This document shows, piece by piece, positions 52,811 through 61,429 of a stretch of 64,000 nucleotides of DNA (position 1 is the first letter of the stretch; each line of letters starts with the position of its first letter). Made by a program: the position numbers and the translations under genes. The notes beneath the pieces are model-generated. The model ran no database searches. It was not told the DNA's origin and saw only the letters and a list, made by a program, of their open reading frames with translations. This DNA is from Catellatospora sp. KI3. Lineage in GTDB: Bacteria > Actinomycetota > Actinomycetes > Mycobacteriales > Micromonosporaceae. The stretch lies in contig NZ_JASAMB010000017.1 of assembly GCF_029948125.1 (NCBI RefSeq), forward strand, positions 62,001-126,000. Direction: 5' to 3'.

Positions 52811-54625
52811 TCAGTCCCGCGCGGACTCGTTCTGCCGGTCCGCGACCGCGCACGTCTTGACGGTCGGCCGCGGCTGGACACCGGCCAGCAGGTCCCGCGC
52901 CTGGGCCCGGCTGAGGTTCCAGGAGTACCAGGTCTCCGGGTTGTCCCGCAGCTCCCGGTCCATCCAGCTCAGGGCGCAGCTGCGGTACGGCTCCTCCAGC
53001 TTCTCCAGGGCCGGGGCCGCGTCCGGGCCGAGCGCCCGCAGGTACCAGAAGTCGATCTTCTGGACCCGCTCGACGTTCTGCTCGGCGATGAAGTGCTCCG
53101 GGTTGGCCACGGCCAGGCCCAGCAGCAGCGCCGCGAACCCGGCCACGGCCGCGCGGGGGAACCAGGTCGCCCGCAGCTTCCAGCCGGCCAGCGCCACCAG
53201 CACGAACACCCCGCCGAGGTACAGCTCGACCGAGCCGAAGAACAGCCGCTCGCGGGTCCAGCCGTAGGTGTTCTGGTACAGCCACATGCGCCACACCGCC
53301 GAGCCGACGATCACCATGCTCAGCACGACCAGCAGGCCGAGCAGCGAGCGCAGCAGCGTCCGGTCGGAGCTGGTCTCCTTCGGCGCCCACCGCGACACCA
53401 GCCCGATGACAACCAGCGTCAGCAGCGTCACCACCAGCAGCTGGCCGAAGCCGCGCACCGCGTACTGCGAGTAGGTCAGGCCGGTGGTCTGCTTGATGTA
53501 CTCGGCGTCGCCGAAGAAGTTGCGCACCTGCAGCGCCACGAACGCGGTGAACAGCAGCACCAGGCCGCCCAGTGGCAGCGCGAGCTCGATCCGCCCGATC
53601 CGGCGGGTCGACTGCCGCTCCATGCCGGACAGGTCCGGCGGCGCCAGCACGGTGAAGATCGCACCGGCCGTGACCAGGCCGCCGATCGTGGTGTAGATCA
53701 GCCCGCGGGCGATGGTACGGCCGTTGAGCTCCGGCAGCAGGTCGCCGAGCAGCTTCGCGAACGAGGCGTCCGCCGAGGCGAACAGCGCGCCGAAGACCAC
53801 CAGCAGCACCACGGTGACCAGCAGCGACAGCGCGATCCGGCCGAACGTGCCGCCCCTCTCCCGCGCCCGGTGCCAGTTGGCCAGGCCGCGGCCGAGCCAC
53901 GGGATCGCCCGCAGCGCCGCGATCGGGACCGCGATCCCACCGAACAGCACCGCGCGCACCGACCGGCCGCCCGCCACCGCGAGCGAGCCGCAGGCCACCG
54001 CGCCCAGCGCGCAGAACACGAACAGCCACTCCGCGGCGCGGAACGTGCCCACCGCCAGCAGCGCGATCGCGACGACGCCCCAGCCGATCCGGGCGAGGCG
54101 CTCCAGCCTGCTGTCCGGCTTCACACCGAAGCGGGCCGCGTGCACGACCGCGCCGGCTATCACCAGGCCGACGAGCAGCCAGCCCAGACCCGGCCGGCTC
54201 AGCGGCAGCATGATCGCCGTGGCCAGGCCGCCGATCAGGGCGGCGATCCAGGCCGCCGGGCCGCCCGCGTAGTCGGGCCCCTTCCAGCGGGACTCGATGA
54301 ACCCCGGCGGCGGCGGGGGCAGCGGGCTGAACCGCGTCATGTCCGCCGGATACTGCTGCTGCGGCACCGTCGCGGCGGGCGCGGCCGGCACCGTGGCCGG
54401 GGTCGTCGCCGCGGCGGCAGTGTCGCCGGCGGCCGGGGGCGTCGCCGCCGAGGAGTCGGCGGCCGCCGGGCCGTCCGGGGCGGTCCAGGCGCTCGCCTCA
54501 GCCGCCGGGTTCTCCGCCGCGGGGCTCGTCGTCGGCGAGGTCTCCGCAGCCGGGGTCGCCGCCGCGGCAGGCTCCGCCGACGCGGACGGCGGTGGGGAGC
54601 TGTCTTCGTTGGGGGTGGACATCAT
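52811..54625 (-). CDS. DUF4173 polytopic membrane protein
   Basis: 604 aa. About 100 N-terminal residues are Ala/Pro/Thr-rich and disordered. About 11 helices follow, with DUF4173 landmarks such as VLFGALFASADASFAKLLGD, FAVRGFGQLL-type (YAVRGFGQLLVVTL) and the outer C-terminal region NPEHFIAEQNVERVQKIDFW. ATG 54625 and 54622 are adjacent; GGAGG fits 54622 slightly better. The function of the family is unknown. It follows the two-component genes at 54716-56535 on the same strand. Confidence 0.87.
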   Translation of the reverse strand: MMSTPNEDSSPPPSASAEPAAAATPAAETSPTTSPAAENPAAEASAWTAPDGPAAADSSAATPPAAGDTAAAATTPATVPAAPAATVPQQQYPADMTRFSPLPPPPPGFIESRWKGPDYAGGPAAWIAALIGGLATAIMLPLSRPGLGWLLVGLVIAGAVVHAARFGVKPDSRLERLARIGWGVVAIALLAVGTFRAAEWLFVFCALGAVACGSLAVAGGRSVRAVLFGGIAVPIAALRAIPWLGRGLANWHRARERGGTFGRIALSLLVTVVLLVVFGALFASADASFAKLLGDLLPELNGRTIARGLIYTTIGGLVTAGAIFTVLAPPDLSGMERQSTRRIGRIELALPLGGLVLLFTAFVALQVRNFFGDAEYIKQTTGLTYSQYAVRGFGQLLVVTLLTLVVIGLVSRWAPKETSSDRTLLRSLLGLLVVLSMVIVGSAVWRMWLYQNTYGWTRERLFFGSVELYLGGVFVLVALAGWKLRATWFPRAAVAGFAALLLGLAVANPEHFIAEQNVERVQKIDFWYLRALGPDAAPALEKLEEPYRSCALSWMDRELRDNPETWYSWNLSRAQARDLLAGVQPRPTVKTCAVADRQNESARD

Positions 54626-54715
54626 GGCCTCCAGGCTCGGCTGGCTTGCGCTGCGGAACGACGGACGGACCGGGGATCGACGCGGTGGGCGGCCGGGGGG
54701 CCGCTCACCGGCGGC

Positions 54716-55861
54716 TCACCGCTGACCGTGGGGAAGGGTGATGCGTACGCGGCAGCCGACGCCCGCCGGGGGGTCGACGATCGCGATGGTGCCGTGGTGC
54801 AGCTCGACCGCCCAGCGGGCGATGGCCAGGCCGAGGCCGGTGCCACCGTCGCTGCGGGCGGTCTGGGCGGGCCGGGACCCGCGCCGGTCGGTGTCGGCGG
54901 CCGGGGACATCGCCCCGGGCCGGGACACCTTGGTGGTGAAACGCTCGAAGACCCGCTCCCGGTGGGCCGGTGCGATACCGATCCCCTGGTCGAGCACTTC
55001 GAAGACGGTGGTCGCGCCCTCGGGCCGGGCGCTGACGGTGACCAGGCCCCACGGAGGGCTGTGCCGGGCGGCGTTCTCCAGCAGGTTCGCGAACACCTGG
55101 TGCAGCCGGGCCGGGTCGGCGCTGATCGTGTGCGCCACCACGCCGTCCAGCCGGAACCGGGTCTTCGGCGAGTTCAGCCCCGCCTCCTCCACCACCGTGG
55201 CCAGGAACTCGGCGACCGGCACCGGCACCCGCTGCAGCGCCGCCGCGCCCGCGTCGACCTTCGACAGGTCGAGCAGCTCGGTGACCAGGCGGCTGAGCCG
55301 CTGCGTCTGCGCCAGCGCGGTACGCAGCGTGGCCGGGTCGGCGGTGCTCACCCCGTCGACCATGTTCTCCAGCACGCCCTGCAGGGCGGTGATCGGCGTA
55401 CGCAGCTCATGCGACACGTTCGCGATCAGCTCGCGCCGCTGCTGGTCGTTGGCGGCCAGGTCGGCGGCCATCAGGTTGAACGCACGGGCCAGCGTGCCGA
55501 CCTCGTCGCGGCTGGTGGCGCGCACCCGGCGGCTGTAGTCGCCGCGCGCCATCGACCTGGCCGCGGCCGTCATCTCGCGCAGCGGCTTGGTCATCCCGTG
55601 CGCGAGCACCTGCAGCGTGATCACCCCGACCATCGCCGCCGAGATCGCGGTGCGCCACGGGATGCCGCCCAGCGAGAAGTAGAAGACGCTCAGGCCGGTC
55701 GCGCCGGAGATGCCCAGCAGGATGCCGAGCTTCAGCTTGATCGAGCGGAACGGGTCCAGCGGCCGGGGCAGCCGGTCCAGCGCCCGGTTGGAGAACACGA
55801 TCAGCGGGCCGAGCAGCCAGTACATCGGCTTGGTCAGCCAGTCGAGGATCCGCTCGATCAT
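54716..55861 (-). CDS. Sensor histidine kinase of second two-component system
   Basis: 381 aa. Two membrane helices (about 43-63 and 68-90) have almost no loop between them, suggesting sensing inside the membrane. HAMP follows (about 90-140). HisKA has ANVSHELRTPITAL with His151. The HATPase domain has NLLENAARHS and GGTGLGLAIARW. A 30-residue Pro/Arg insert (SPAADTDRRGSRPAQTARSD) sits just before the G box. ATG 55861 overlaps the regulator stop (ATGA). Confidence 0.93.
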   Translation of the reverse strand: MIERILDWLTKPMYWLLGPLIVFSNRALDRLPRPLDPFRSIKLKLGILLGISGATGLSVFYFSLGGIPWRTAISAAMVGVITLQVLAHGMTKPLREMTAAARSMARGDYSRRVRATSRDEVGTLARAFNLMAADLAANDQQRRELIANVSHELRTPITALQGVLENMVDGVSTADPATLRTALAQTQRLSRLVTELLDLSKVDAGAAALQRVPVPVAEFLATVVEEAGLNSPKTRFRLDGVVAHTISADPARLHQVFANLLENAARHSPPWGLVTVSARPEGATTVFEVLDQGIGIAPAHRERVFERFTTKVSRPGAMSPAADTDRRGSRPAQTARSDGGTGLGLAIARWAVELHHGTIAIVDPPAGVGCRVRITLPHGQR

Positions 55862-56535
55862 CCGTGCTCGGCTTCCAGCGCGTACCCGACGCCGTGCACG
55901 GTCCGGATCAGGTCCGCACCGATCTTGCGCCGCAGGGCCTTGATGTGTGAATCGACGGTACGGGTCCCGAAGCCCTCGGCCCAGCCCCAGATCTCGGCCA
56001 GCAGCCGCTCGCGGGGCAGCACCGCCCGGTGCCGCTCGGCCAGGTACACCAGCAGGTCGTACTCGGTCGGGGTGAGGTGGGCCTCGACGCCGTCGCGGCG
56101 GACCCGGCGCTCGGTGCGGTTGATCTCCAGCGGGCCGAGCCTGATCGGCGCCTCGGGGGCGGTGGTGCGCTCGCTGCGGCGCAGCAGCGCGTGCACCCGC
56201 GCCGCCAGCACCCGCAGCGAGAACGGCTTGGTCAGGTAGTCGTCGGCGCCCACCGCCAGCCCGACCAGCAGGTCGTTCTCGTCGTCGCGGGCGGTCAGCA
56301 TCAGCACCGGCACCGGGCGCTGGGCGTGGATGCGCCGGCACACCTCCAGCCCGTCGAAGCCGGGCAGCATCAGATCGAGCACCACCAGGTCGGGCCGCAG
56401 CCGCGCCGCCGCCTCGACCGCGGCCGGGCCGGTGCCCGCGTGGTCGACGGCGAACCCTTCGGCCCGCAGCCGGGCGATCACCGACCCGGCGATGGTGGGG
56501 TCGTCCTCGACTACCAGGACGCGACGCTCGTTCAT
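55858..56535 (-). CDS. OmpR-family response regulator of second two-component system
   Basis: 225 aa. Receiver with acidic pair EDDPTIAG, phospho-Asp54 in LVVLDLMLPG and Lys in YLTKPFSL. The winged helix has LTPTEYDLLVYLAE and VDSHIKALRRKIG. ATG 56535 lies 8 nt after TACAGT (56549-56544), indicating a leaderless transcript. Coupled to the kinase; the downstream DUF4173 gene may be a target (inference). Confidence 0.95.
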   Translation of the reverse strand: MNERRVLVVEDDPTIAGSVIARLRAEGFAVDHAGTGPAAVEAAARLRPDLVVLDLMLPGFDGLEVCRRIHAQRPVPVLMLTARDDENDLLVGLAVGADDYLTKPFSLRVLAARVHALLRRSERTTAPEAPIRLGPLEINRTERRVRRDGVEAHLTPTEYDLLVYLAERHRAVLPRERLLAEIWGWAEGFGTRTVDSHIKALRRKIGADLIRTVHGVGYALEAEHG

Positions 56536-56601
56536 GTCACGGGACTGTAGCCGTCACCTGTGCAGACCCTCAGCCCCCGATGTGAAGAACTTGTGCGCGA
56601 G

Positions 56602-56655
56602 GCAAGGAAGGGCCCCTTCTTATCGCTTTCCGTAGGGGAAGGGCACCTTCTTAAC
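56602..56655. repeat. Dispersed element family B, copy 1
   Basis: Starts GCAAGGAAGGGCCCCTTCTT, then ATCGCTTTCCGTAG, then GGGAAGGGCACCTTCTTAAC. It matches the element at 61375-61429 in opposite orientation with three changes. Both halves contain the self-complementary core AAGGGCCCCTT (one half here has a C-to-A change). Confidence 0.9.
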
Positions 56656-56709
56656 GGCCTGTGGATGAGGCACCCTGGAGATGTCAGACGGCTTCGATAG
56701 GTATCCGGG

Positions 56710-57276
56710 GTGACAACGATGACCCATCCACTGCTCCGGCCCCAGCCGCTGCGCGCCTGGCAGTTCGAGGACCTCCTCGACACTCCCGACGACGGCTACC
56801 GGTACGAGATCTTCGACGGGAGCCTGATCGTGACCCCACCACCCCCGATGCCGCACGCCAACGTCGTGTACCGGCTGCGCCGGCAGCTTGAACGTCAGGC
56901 GACGGATGAGCTGGTGATATGCGAGAACGTAGGCGTGCTGCGTCGAGACGGTACGTCGTACTTCATTCCTGATCTGTCCGTGTTCTCAGGCGGGCTGTTG
57001 GAGAGCTCGCTGCCCGCGCTGCCGCCGACTGAGGCGAAGCTCGTCATCGAGGTGGTGTCCCCCAGTAACCCCGGCAACGACCTCGTCCTCAAGCGCTACG
57101 GCTACGCCGTGGCCGGTGTCCCGCAGTACTGGATCGTCGACGTTCGCACCCAGGAGGTACTGGTGCTGACGCAGCCGGGGCCGATGGGCTACCTGACCGA
57201 GCAGAAGCACTCGGGCGTCCTGCGCGGGAGCGACCCGTTCCCGTTCGAGCTGAACCTGGCCGAGGTCTTCGGCTGA
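56710..57276 (+). CDS. Uma2-family (DUF820) putative endonuclease
   Basis: 188 aa PD-(D/E)XK-fold protein. Family segments: DGYRYEIFDGSLIVTPPP, the core YFIPDLSVF and KLVIEVVSPSNPGNDLVLK (Asp and Glu-Val of the nuclease site), and VPQYWIVD. GTG 56710 or ATG 56719 could be the start. Uma2 proteins are abundant in cyanobacteria and actinobacteria, and their role is unclear. It stands alone between element B1 and a convergent gene; no defence genes are near. Confidence 0.9.
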   Translation: MTTMTHPLLRPQPLRAWQFEDLLDTPDDGYRYEIFDGSLIVTPPPPMPHANVVYRLRRQLERQATDELVICENVGVLRRDGTSYFIPDLSVFSGGLLESSLPALPPTEAKLVIEVVSPSNPGNDLVLKRYGYAVAGVPQYWIVDVRTQEVLVLTQPGPMGYLTEQKHSGVLRGSDPFPFELNLAEVFG

Positions 57277-57286
57277 GAGCCGGGCA

Positions 57287-57334
57287 GAAGTCGAACAGCC
57301 GAACACCCCTCGGAGTGTCCGGCTGTTCGACTTC
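57287..57334. terminator. Long hairpin between convergent Uma2 and sugar-transferase genes
   Basis: 20-bp arms with one or two mismatches (core GAAGTCGAACAGCCG and complement) around an 8-nt loop. It is placed 10 nt after one stop and 8 nt before the other, so it can end both transcripts. Confidence 0.85.
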
Positions 57335-57342
57335 TCAAAGGA

Positions 57343-58899
57343 TCAGTAAGCGCCCTTGCGCTTGAGGACGACGCCGACCGTGCGCCACAGGATGGACAGG
57401 TCGTAGGCCAGGGACCAGTTGTCGACGTAGTAGAGGTCGAGGCGGACCGCCTCGTCCCAGCTGAGGTCGGAGCGGCCGGAGACCTGCCACAGGCCGGTCA
57501 TGCCCGGGCGCACCAGCAGCCGCCGCCGCACGTCGCCGAGGTAGTCGCCGTCGTCGGCGGGCAGCGGACGCGGCCCGACCAGCGACATCTCGCCCTTCAG
57601 CACGTTGATCAGCTGAGGCAGTTCGTCCAGGGAGCTGGCCCGCAGGAACCGGCCGACCGGCGTCACCCGGGGGTCGTCGCGGATCTTGAACAGCATGCCG
57701 TCGCCCTCGTTCTGGGCCTCCAGCTTGCTCTTGCGCTCCTCCGCGTCGGTGTACATGGTCCGGAACTTCCAGACCTTGAACACCCGCCCCTCGTGCCCCA
57801 CCCGCAGCTGGCGGAAGAACGCCGGGCCGCGGTCGGTGAGCGAGATGGCCAGCGAGATCACTACCAGGATCGGCGTGAGCAGCAGCAGGCCGAGCGCGGC
57901 CGCGACGCGGTCCAGCAGGTTCTTGGCCAGCCAGGCGACGCCGGAGAGCTTCGGCTCCTCCACGTGCAGCAGCGGCAGGCCCTCGATCGGCCGGATGTGC
58001 ACGCGCGGGCCGGCGATGTCGGTGAGCTGCGGCGCGACCACCAGGTCGATGCCGGTGCCCTCCAGCTGCCAGGCCAGGCGGCGCAGCTCGTCTGGCTCGG
58101 CCCCGGCCGAACCGCACACCGCGATGGTGTCGGCGCGCAGCTCGTGCACGAGGTCGACCAGGTCGCGGCCGTAGTGCACCGGCACCGGAGCCTGCGCCCG
58201 CCGGGAGGCGGGCAGGTGCTCGGACAGGTGGATCGCGACCGGCACCAGCCCGGCCTTCGGGCTGCGCGAGACGACCTTGTATACGAACAGGGTCTCCGGC
58301 AGCGAGCCCACCAGCAGCATCCGGTACGTGGCCAGGCGGCCGCGGCGGCGGATCATGTACAGCGCGCGCCGGGCCATCAGCCGCAGCACGAAGACGTACG
58401 CCATCGCGCCGAGCACGACGACGCCGACGGTGCCGCGGGACAGGTCCTTCTGGAACGCGAACGCCAGGAACGACACGGTCGCGCCCACCGCGATGGTGGT
58501 CCGGAACACCCGCTTGAACTCGTCGGTGCCCAGGCCGATGACGCGTCTGTCGTAGGCCCCGTTGGCCCACAGCAGCAGCAGCCACATGACCGGCAGCGCG
58601 AGGTAGGCGACCGCCTGGAAGAAGTTGGTGCGCCCGTCGAAGCCGGAGGTGACGCGCTGGGCCTCGAACCAGGAGATGGCCGTGTAGCTGGCCAGGACGG
58701 CGCACAGGAAGTCGCCGAAGACCAGGCACATGATGTATGGCCGGTGCCATCTGGCGCGCCGGGCCGTGGGCCGGGCGAAGGCGGTGCGGGCCACACCGTT
58801 GGTCTTGGGGGTCGGGGGGAGTTCGTAGCGGTCGGCCACGTAGTCCGGGACGTTCGACCTAGTGGACGCCCTGCTCGGGTGCTTCAGGCTCGTCGTCAC
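57343..58899 (-). CDS. Polyprenyl-phosphate sugar-1-phosphate transferase (WbaP/WcaJ type)
   Basis: 518 aa from GTG 58899 (GGAGG 11 nt upstream; the frame is open to 59064). The N-terminal four-helix membrane part is followed by a CoA-binding-like Rossmann domain (about 195-310). The last hydrophobic segment then leads into the catalytic domain with KVWKFRTMYTDAEERK, DDPRVTPVGRFLR, SLDELPQLINVLKGEMSLVG and the PGMTGLWQVSGRS box. It starts exopolysaccharide or surface-glycan repeat units by loading a sugar phosphate on undecaprenyl phosphate. Sugar genes at 59984 and beyond may be partners. Confidence 0.93.
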   Translation of the reverse strand: MTTSLKHPSRASTRSNVPDYVADRYELPPTPKTNGVARTAFARPTARRARWHRPYIMCLVFGDFLCAVLASYTAISWFEAQRVTSGFDGRTNFFQAVAYLALPVMWLLLLWANGAYDRRVIGLGTDEFKRVFRTTIAVGATVSFLAFAFQKDLSRGTVGVVVLGAMAYVFVLRLMARRALYMIRRRGRLATYRMLLVGSLPETLFVYKVVSRSPKAGLVPVAIHLSEHLPASRRAQAPVPVHYGRDLVDLVHELRADTIAVCGSAGAEPDELRRLAWQLEGTGIDLVVAPQLTDIAGPRVHIRPIEGLPLLHVEEPKLSGVAWLAKNLLDRVAAALGLLLLTPILVVISLAISLTDRGPAFFRQLRVGHEGRVFKVWKFRTMYTDAEERKSKLEAQNEGDGMLFKIRDDPRVTPVGRFLRASSLDELPQLINVLKGEMSLVGPRPLPADDGDYLGDVRRRLLVRPGMTGLWQVSGRSDLSWDEAVRLDLYYVDNWSLAYDLSILWRTVGVVLKRKGAY

Positions 58900-59105
58900 C
58901 TCACCTGGGTCCTCCCGTGCGTCACGTTCCTGCCCGGCGGAACCGGCCAGTGCTGCAGCCTGCGGCGTTGAACGTGCGGCAGGACGGGGTTCGCCCACAA
59001 CGTTCAGTCTCGCATGGTTTGTCCGGGGGGCACGGTGACACCGTGTGCAGATGCATCCGAACACCCCAGGACCGGGACACTATACGAAGTCGGCTCTCGG
59101 TGACA

Positions 59106-59960
59106 CTAGCGCAAGAGCTTGGAAAGTCTCCGGTCCGCGAGCGGCTTTCCGCCGGTCTGGCACGTCGGGCAGTACTGCAGACTCGAGTCCGCGAACGAGA
59201 CTTCCCTGATCAGGTCGCCGCAGACCGGGCATTTCTGCCCCGCCCGCCCGTGCACCCGCAGCCCTGCCCGCTTCTCCGCCTTCAGGGTCGCCGCCCGCTG
59301 GCCGACCGACTTGGTGACCGCCTCGGTCAGCACCTGCTGCATCGCCGCGTGCAGCGCTTCCAGCTGCGCCGGGGTCAGCTTGTCGGCCCGCGCGAACGGC
59401 GACAGCTTCGCGGTGTGCAGGATCTCGTCGGAGTACGCGTTGCCGACGCCCGCCAGGACCTGCTGGTCGCGCAGCACGCCCTTGATCTGCGAGTTGCGGC
59501 CCTTGAGCACGTCGGCGAGCCCGGCCAGGTCCAGGCTGAGCGCGTCCGGGCCCAGCCGCGCCACGCCGGGCACCTGCGCCACGTCGGTCACCAGGTACGC
59601 GGCGAGCTTCTTCTGCGTACCGGCCTCGGTCAGGTCGAAGCCCGACCCGTCGCCCAGCCGCACCCGCAGCGCGATCGGGCCCTTGCCCGGCTTCAGCAGC
59701 GTGTCGGGCAGCTCGTCGCGGTAGTGCAGCCAGCCCGCGCGGGCCAGGTGCACCACCAGGTGCAGCTCGCCGGCCTGGAGGTCCAGGAACTTGCCGTGCC
59801 GGGCCGCGCCGGTGAGGGTGCGCCCGTGCAGGGCCGACAGGGGCGGGTCGAACGTCTTCAGGGCGCTGATCGCCGACACGTCGACCCGCTCGACGCGCTG
59901 ACCCACGGCCCGCTCGCGCAGATACGCGGCGAGGGCCTCCACCTCAGGCAACTCCGGCAC
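59106..59960 (-). CDS. Formamidopyrimidine-DNA glycosylase family protein (Fpg/Nei)
   Basis: 284 aa. The start is placed at GTG 59960 so that the protein begins M-PELPEVEAL, since Pro2 and Glu3 form the active site; the frame stays open 7 codons further upstream. The domain has HGKFLDLQ (beta-hairpin Lys), the helix-two-turn-helix GVGNAYSDEIL and a C-terminal zinc finger CPVC...CPTC. It removes oxidised bases. The lesion preference (8-oxoG or pyrimidines) is not certain. The start lies 7 nt after TAGCGT, so the mRNA is probably leaderless. Confidence 0.93.
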   Translation of the reverse strand: MPELPEVEALAAYLRERAVGQRVERVDVSAISALKTFDPPLSALHGRTLTGAARHGKFLDLQAGELHLVVHLARAGWLHYRDELPDTLLKPGKGPIALRVRLGDGSGFDLTEAGTQKKLAAYLVTDVAQVPGVARLGPDALSLDLAGLADVLKGRNSQIKGVLRDQQVLAGVGNAYSDEILHTAKLSPFARADKLTPAQLEALHAAMQQVLTEAVTKSVGQRAATLKAEKRAGLRVHGRAGQKCPVCGDLIREVSFADSSLQYCPTCQTGGKPLADRRLSKLLR

Positions 59961-59967
59961 GACCGTA

Positions 59968-59977
59968 ACGCTACCGT
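59968..59977. promoter_or_regulatory. Overlapping divergent -10 boxes for fpg-like and GT4 genes
   Basis: On the minus strand TAGCGT (59973-59968) is 7 nt before GTG 59960. On the plus strand TACCGT (59972-59977) is 6 nt before ATG 59984. The two boxes share the central TA, so only one direction can be occupied at a time. Confidence 0.6.
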
Positions 59978-59983
59978 TCACCC

Positions 59984-61144
59984 ATGGCGTTGAAAGTCGT
60001 CGTCGCGCACAACCGGTACCGCTCCGAGCTGCCCTCGGGTGAGAACGTCATCGTCGATCAGGAGATGGCGCAGCTCACCGCGGCCGGGGTGACCGTGCTG
60101 CCGTTCCTGCGCAGCTCCGACGACATCCCGTCGCTGCCCGCCGCGAGCAAGGCGCTGCTGCCGCTGTCGCCGATCTGGGCGCCGGGCGCCCAGCGAGACC
60201 TCGCCCGGCTGCTGCAGGCCGAGCGGCCCGACGTGCTGCACCTGCACAACCCGTACCCGCTGCTGTCGCCCTGGGTGGTGCGCACCGCGCACGCGCACGG
60301 CGTCCCCGTGGTGCAGACCGTGCACAACTTCCGCCAGGTGTGCGCGCCCGGCCTGTACTTCCGCGACGGCAAGGCCTGCTACGAGTGCCGGGGCAAGGCG
60401 TTCGCGCTGCCCGCGATCAAGCACCGCTGCTACCGCGACTCCGCCGCGCAGAGCGTGATCATGGCGACGGCGCTGGCGGTGCACCGCCCGACCTGGCGTT
60501 CGGTCGACCGGTACATCGCGCTCACCGACAACATCGCCGACCACCTGCGCGACTACGGCATCCCGGACGAGCACATCGTGGTCAAGCCGAACGGCGTCGA
60601 CGACCCGGGCCGCCCGACGCCGCCGGGGGAGGGCGTGCTGTTCGTCGGCCGGCTCACCCCGGAGAAGGGCCTCGGCCTGCTGCTGGACGCCTGGCGGCGG
60701 CACCCGGACGGCTCGCTGGGCACGCTGCGCATCGTCGGCGACGGCGAGCTGCGCACCCTGGCCGAGCAGGCCGCGGCCGAGCGCGGCGACGTCGTGTTCC
60801 TCGGACCCCAGGACCGCGAGGGGGTACGCGCCGCGTTCCGCGCCTCGGCCCTGTTCGCCGCCCCCTCGACCTGGCACGACGTCCTTCCGACGGTCATCAT
60901 CGAGGCGCTGGCCAGCGGGCGGGCCGTGATCGGCAGCGCGCTCGGCGGCATCCCGTACCTGATCGGCGACGCCGGGGTCGCGGTGGCGCCCACGGTCGAC
61001 GACTGGGCCGCCGCCCTGCCCGACGCGGTCAAGCTCGCCCCGTCCCTGACCGAGGCGGCCCGCCGCCGCTACGAGCAGACCTTCCACCCGTCCGTGGTGA
61101 TGGACCGCCTCCTCGCCGTCTACGAGGACCTCCGCCGCCCCTGA
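59984..61144 (+). CDS. Glycosyltransferase family 4
   Basis: 386 aa GT-B fold. The acceptor domain begins MALKVVVAHNRYRSELPSGE; a small Cys-containing insert (CAPGLYFRDGKACYEC then HRCYRDS) is characteristic of one GT4 subgroup. The nucleotide-sugar domain has LFVGRLTPEKGLGLLLDAW and the EX7E-like STWHDVLPTVIIEALASG. ATG 59984 is only 23 bp from the divergent fpg-like start. Probably adds a sugar to a lipid-linked surface glycan; the donor is unknown. Confidence 0.92.
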   Translation: MALKVVVAHNRYRSELPSGENVIVDQEMAQLTAAGVTVLPFLRSSDDIPSLPAASKALLPLSPIWAPGAQRDLARLLQAERPDVLHLHNPYPLLSPWVVRTAHAHGVPVVQTVHNFRQVCAPGLYFRDGKACYECRGKAFALPAIKHRCYRDSAAQSVIMATALAVHRPTWRSVDRYIALTDNIADHLRDYGIPDEHIVVKPNGVDDPGRPTPPGEGVLFVGRLTPEKGLGLLLDAWRRHPDGSLGTLRIVGDGELRTLAEQAAAERGDVVFLGPQDREGVRAAFRASALFAAPSTWHDVLPTVIIEALASGRAVIGSALGGIPYLIGDAGVAVAPTVDDWAAALPDAVKLAPSLTEAARRRYEQTFHPSVVMDRLLAVYEDLRRP

Positions 61145-61164
61145 CCCCCGCGCGGGCCGTCCGC

Positions 61165-61183
61165 GCAGTTTCGGGGAAACTGC
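61165..61183. repeat. Dispersed palindrome family A, copy 6 (one arm)
   Basis: GCAGTTTCGGGGAAACTGC followed by GCGAATCATGG; the second arm is missing. The ATPase remnant at 61189 ends inside the trailing core of this copy (its TGA is in GAATCATGG). Confidence 0.85.
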
Positions 61184-61188
61184 GCGAA

Positions 61189-61374
61189 TCATGGCGTGCT
61201 TTCGTGCAGTAGCGACTCCAGTTCGGTGTCCTCGCCGGCCGCGAAGTAGAAGCCGCCGGTGGCGCGGGTCAGGGCGTCGAGCAGGAAGGTCTTGCCCTGG
61301 CGCCGACGGCCGCTGACCACGCCGAACCGGACGCTGGACGCGGTGGACGCCGCGAAGCCCACTCGGGCCGGAGG
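61189..61374 (-). pseudogene. P-loop ATPase fragment (archaeal-ATPase/DUF234 type)
   Basis: About 50 recognisable residues: VRFGVVSGRRRQGKTFLLDA (GRRRxGKT Walker A) followed by GGFYFAAGEDTELESLL. Intact relatives are several hundred residues and begin with a short REREL-type region that is missing. Nothing follows after the ESLLHE segment. The fragment is bounded by element B2 on its 5' side and element A6 on its 3' side. No start codon with a ribosome site was seen. Confidence 0.7.
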
Positions 61375-61429
61375 GTTAAGAAGGGGCCCTTCTCCTACGG
61401 AAAGCGATAAGAAGGGGCCCTTCCTTACC
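61375..61429. repeat. Dispersed element family B, copy 2
   Basis: GTTAAGAAGGGGCCCTTCTC, CTACGGAAAGCGAT, AAGAAGGGGCCCTTCCTTAC. It is the reverse complement of the element at 56602-56655 with few changes. It overlaps the end of the CDP-alcohol transferase gene and supplies its TAA stop. Confidence 0.92.

Noticed and set aside
52124-56239. Plus-strand open frame of 1371 codons
   Set aside because: It is antisense to the ABC ATPase, DUF4173 protein and two-component genes, all of which have clear motifs. The long frame is a composition artefact.
56710-57276. Uma2 gene as part of a defence system
   Set aside because: It stands alone between housekeeping-type genes, without methylase, helicase or toxin partners.
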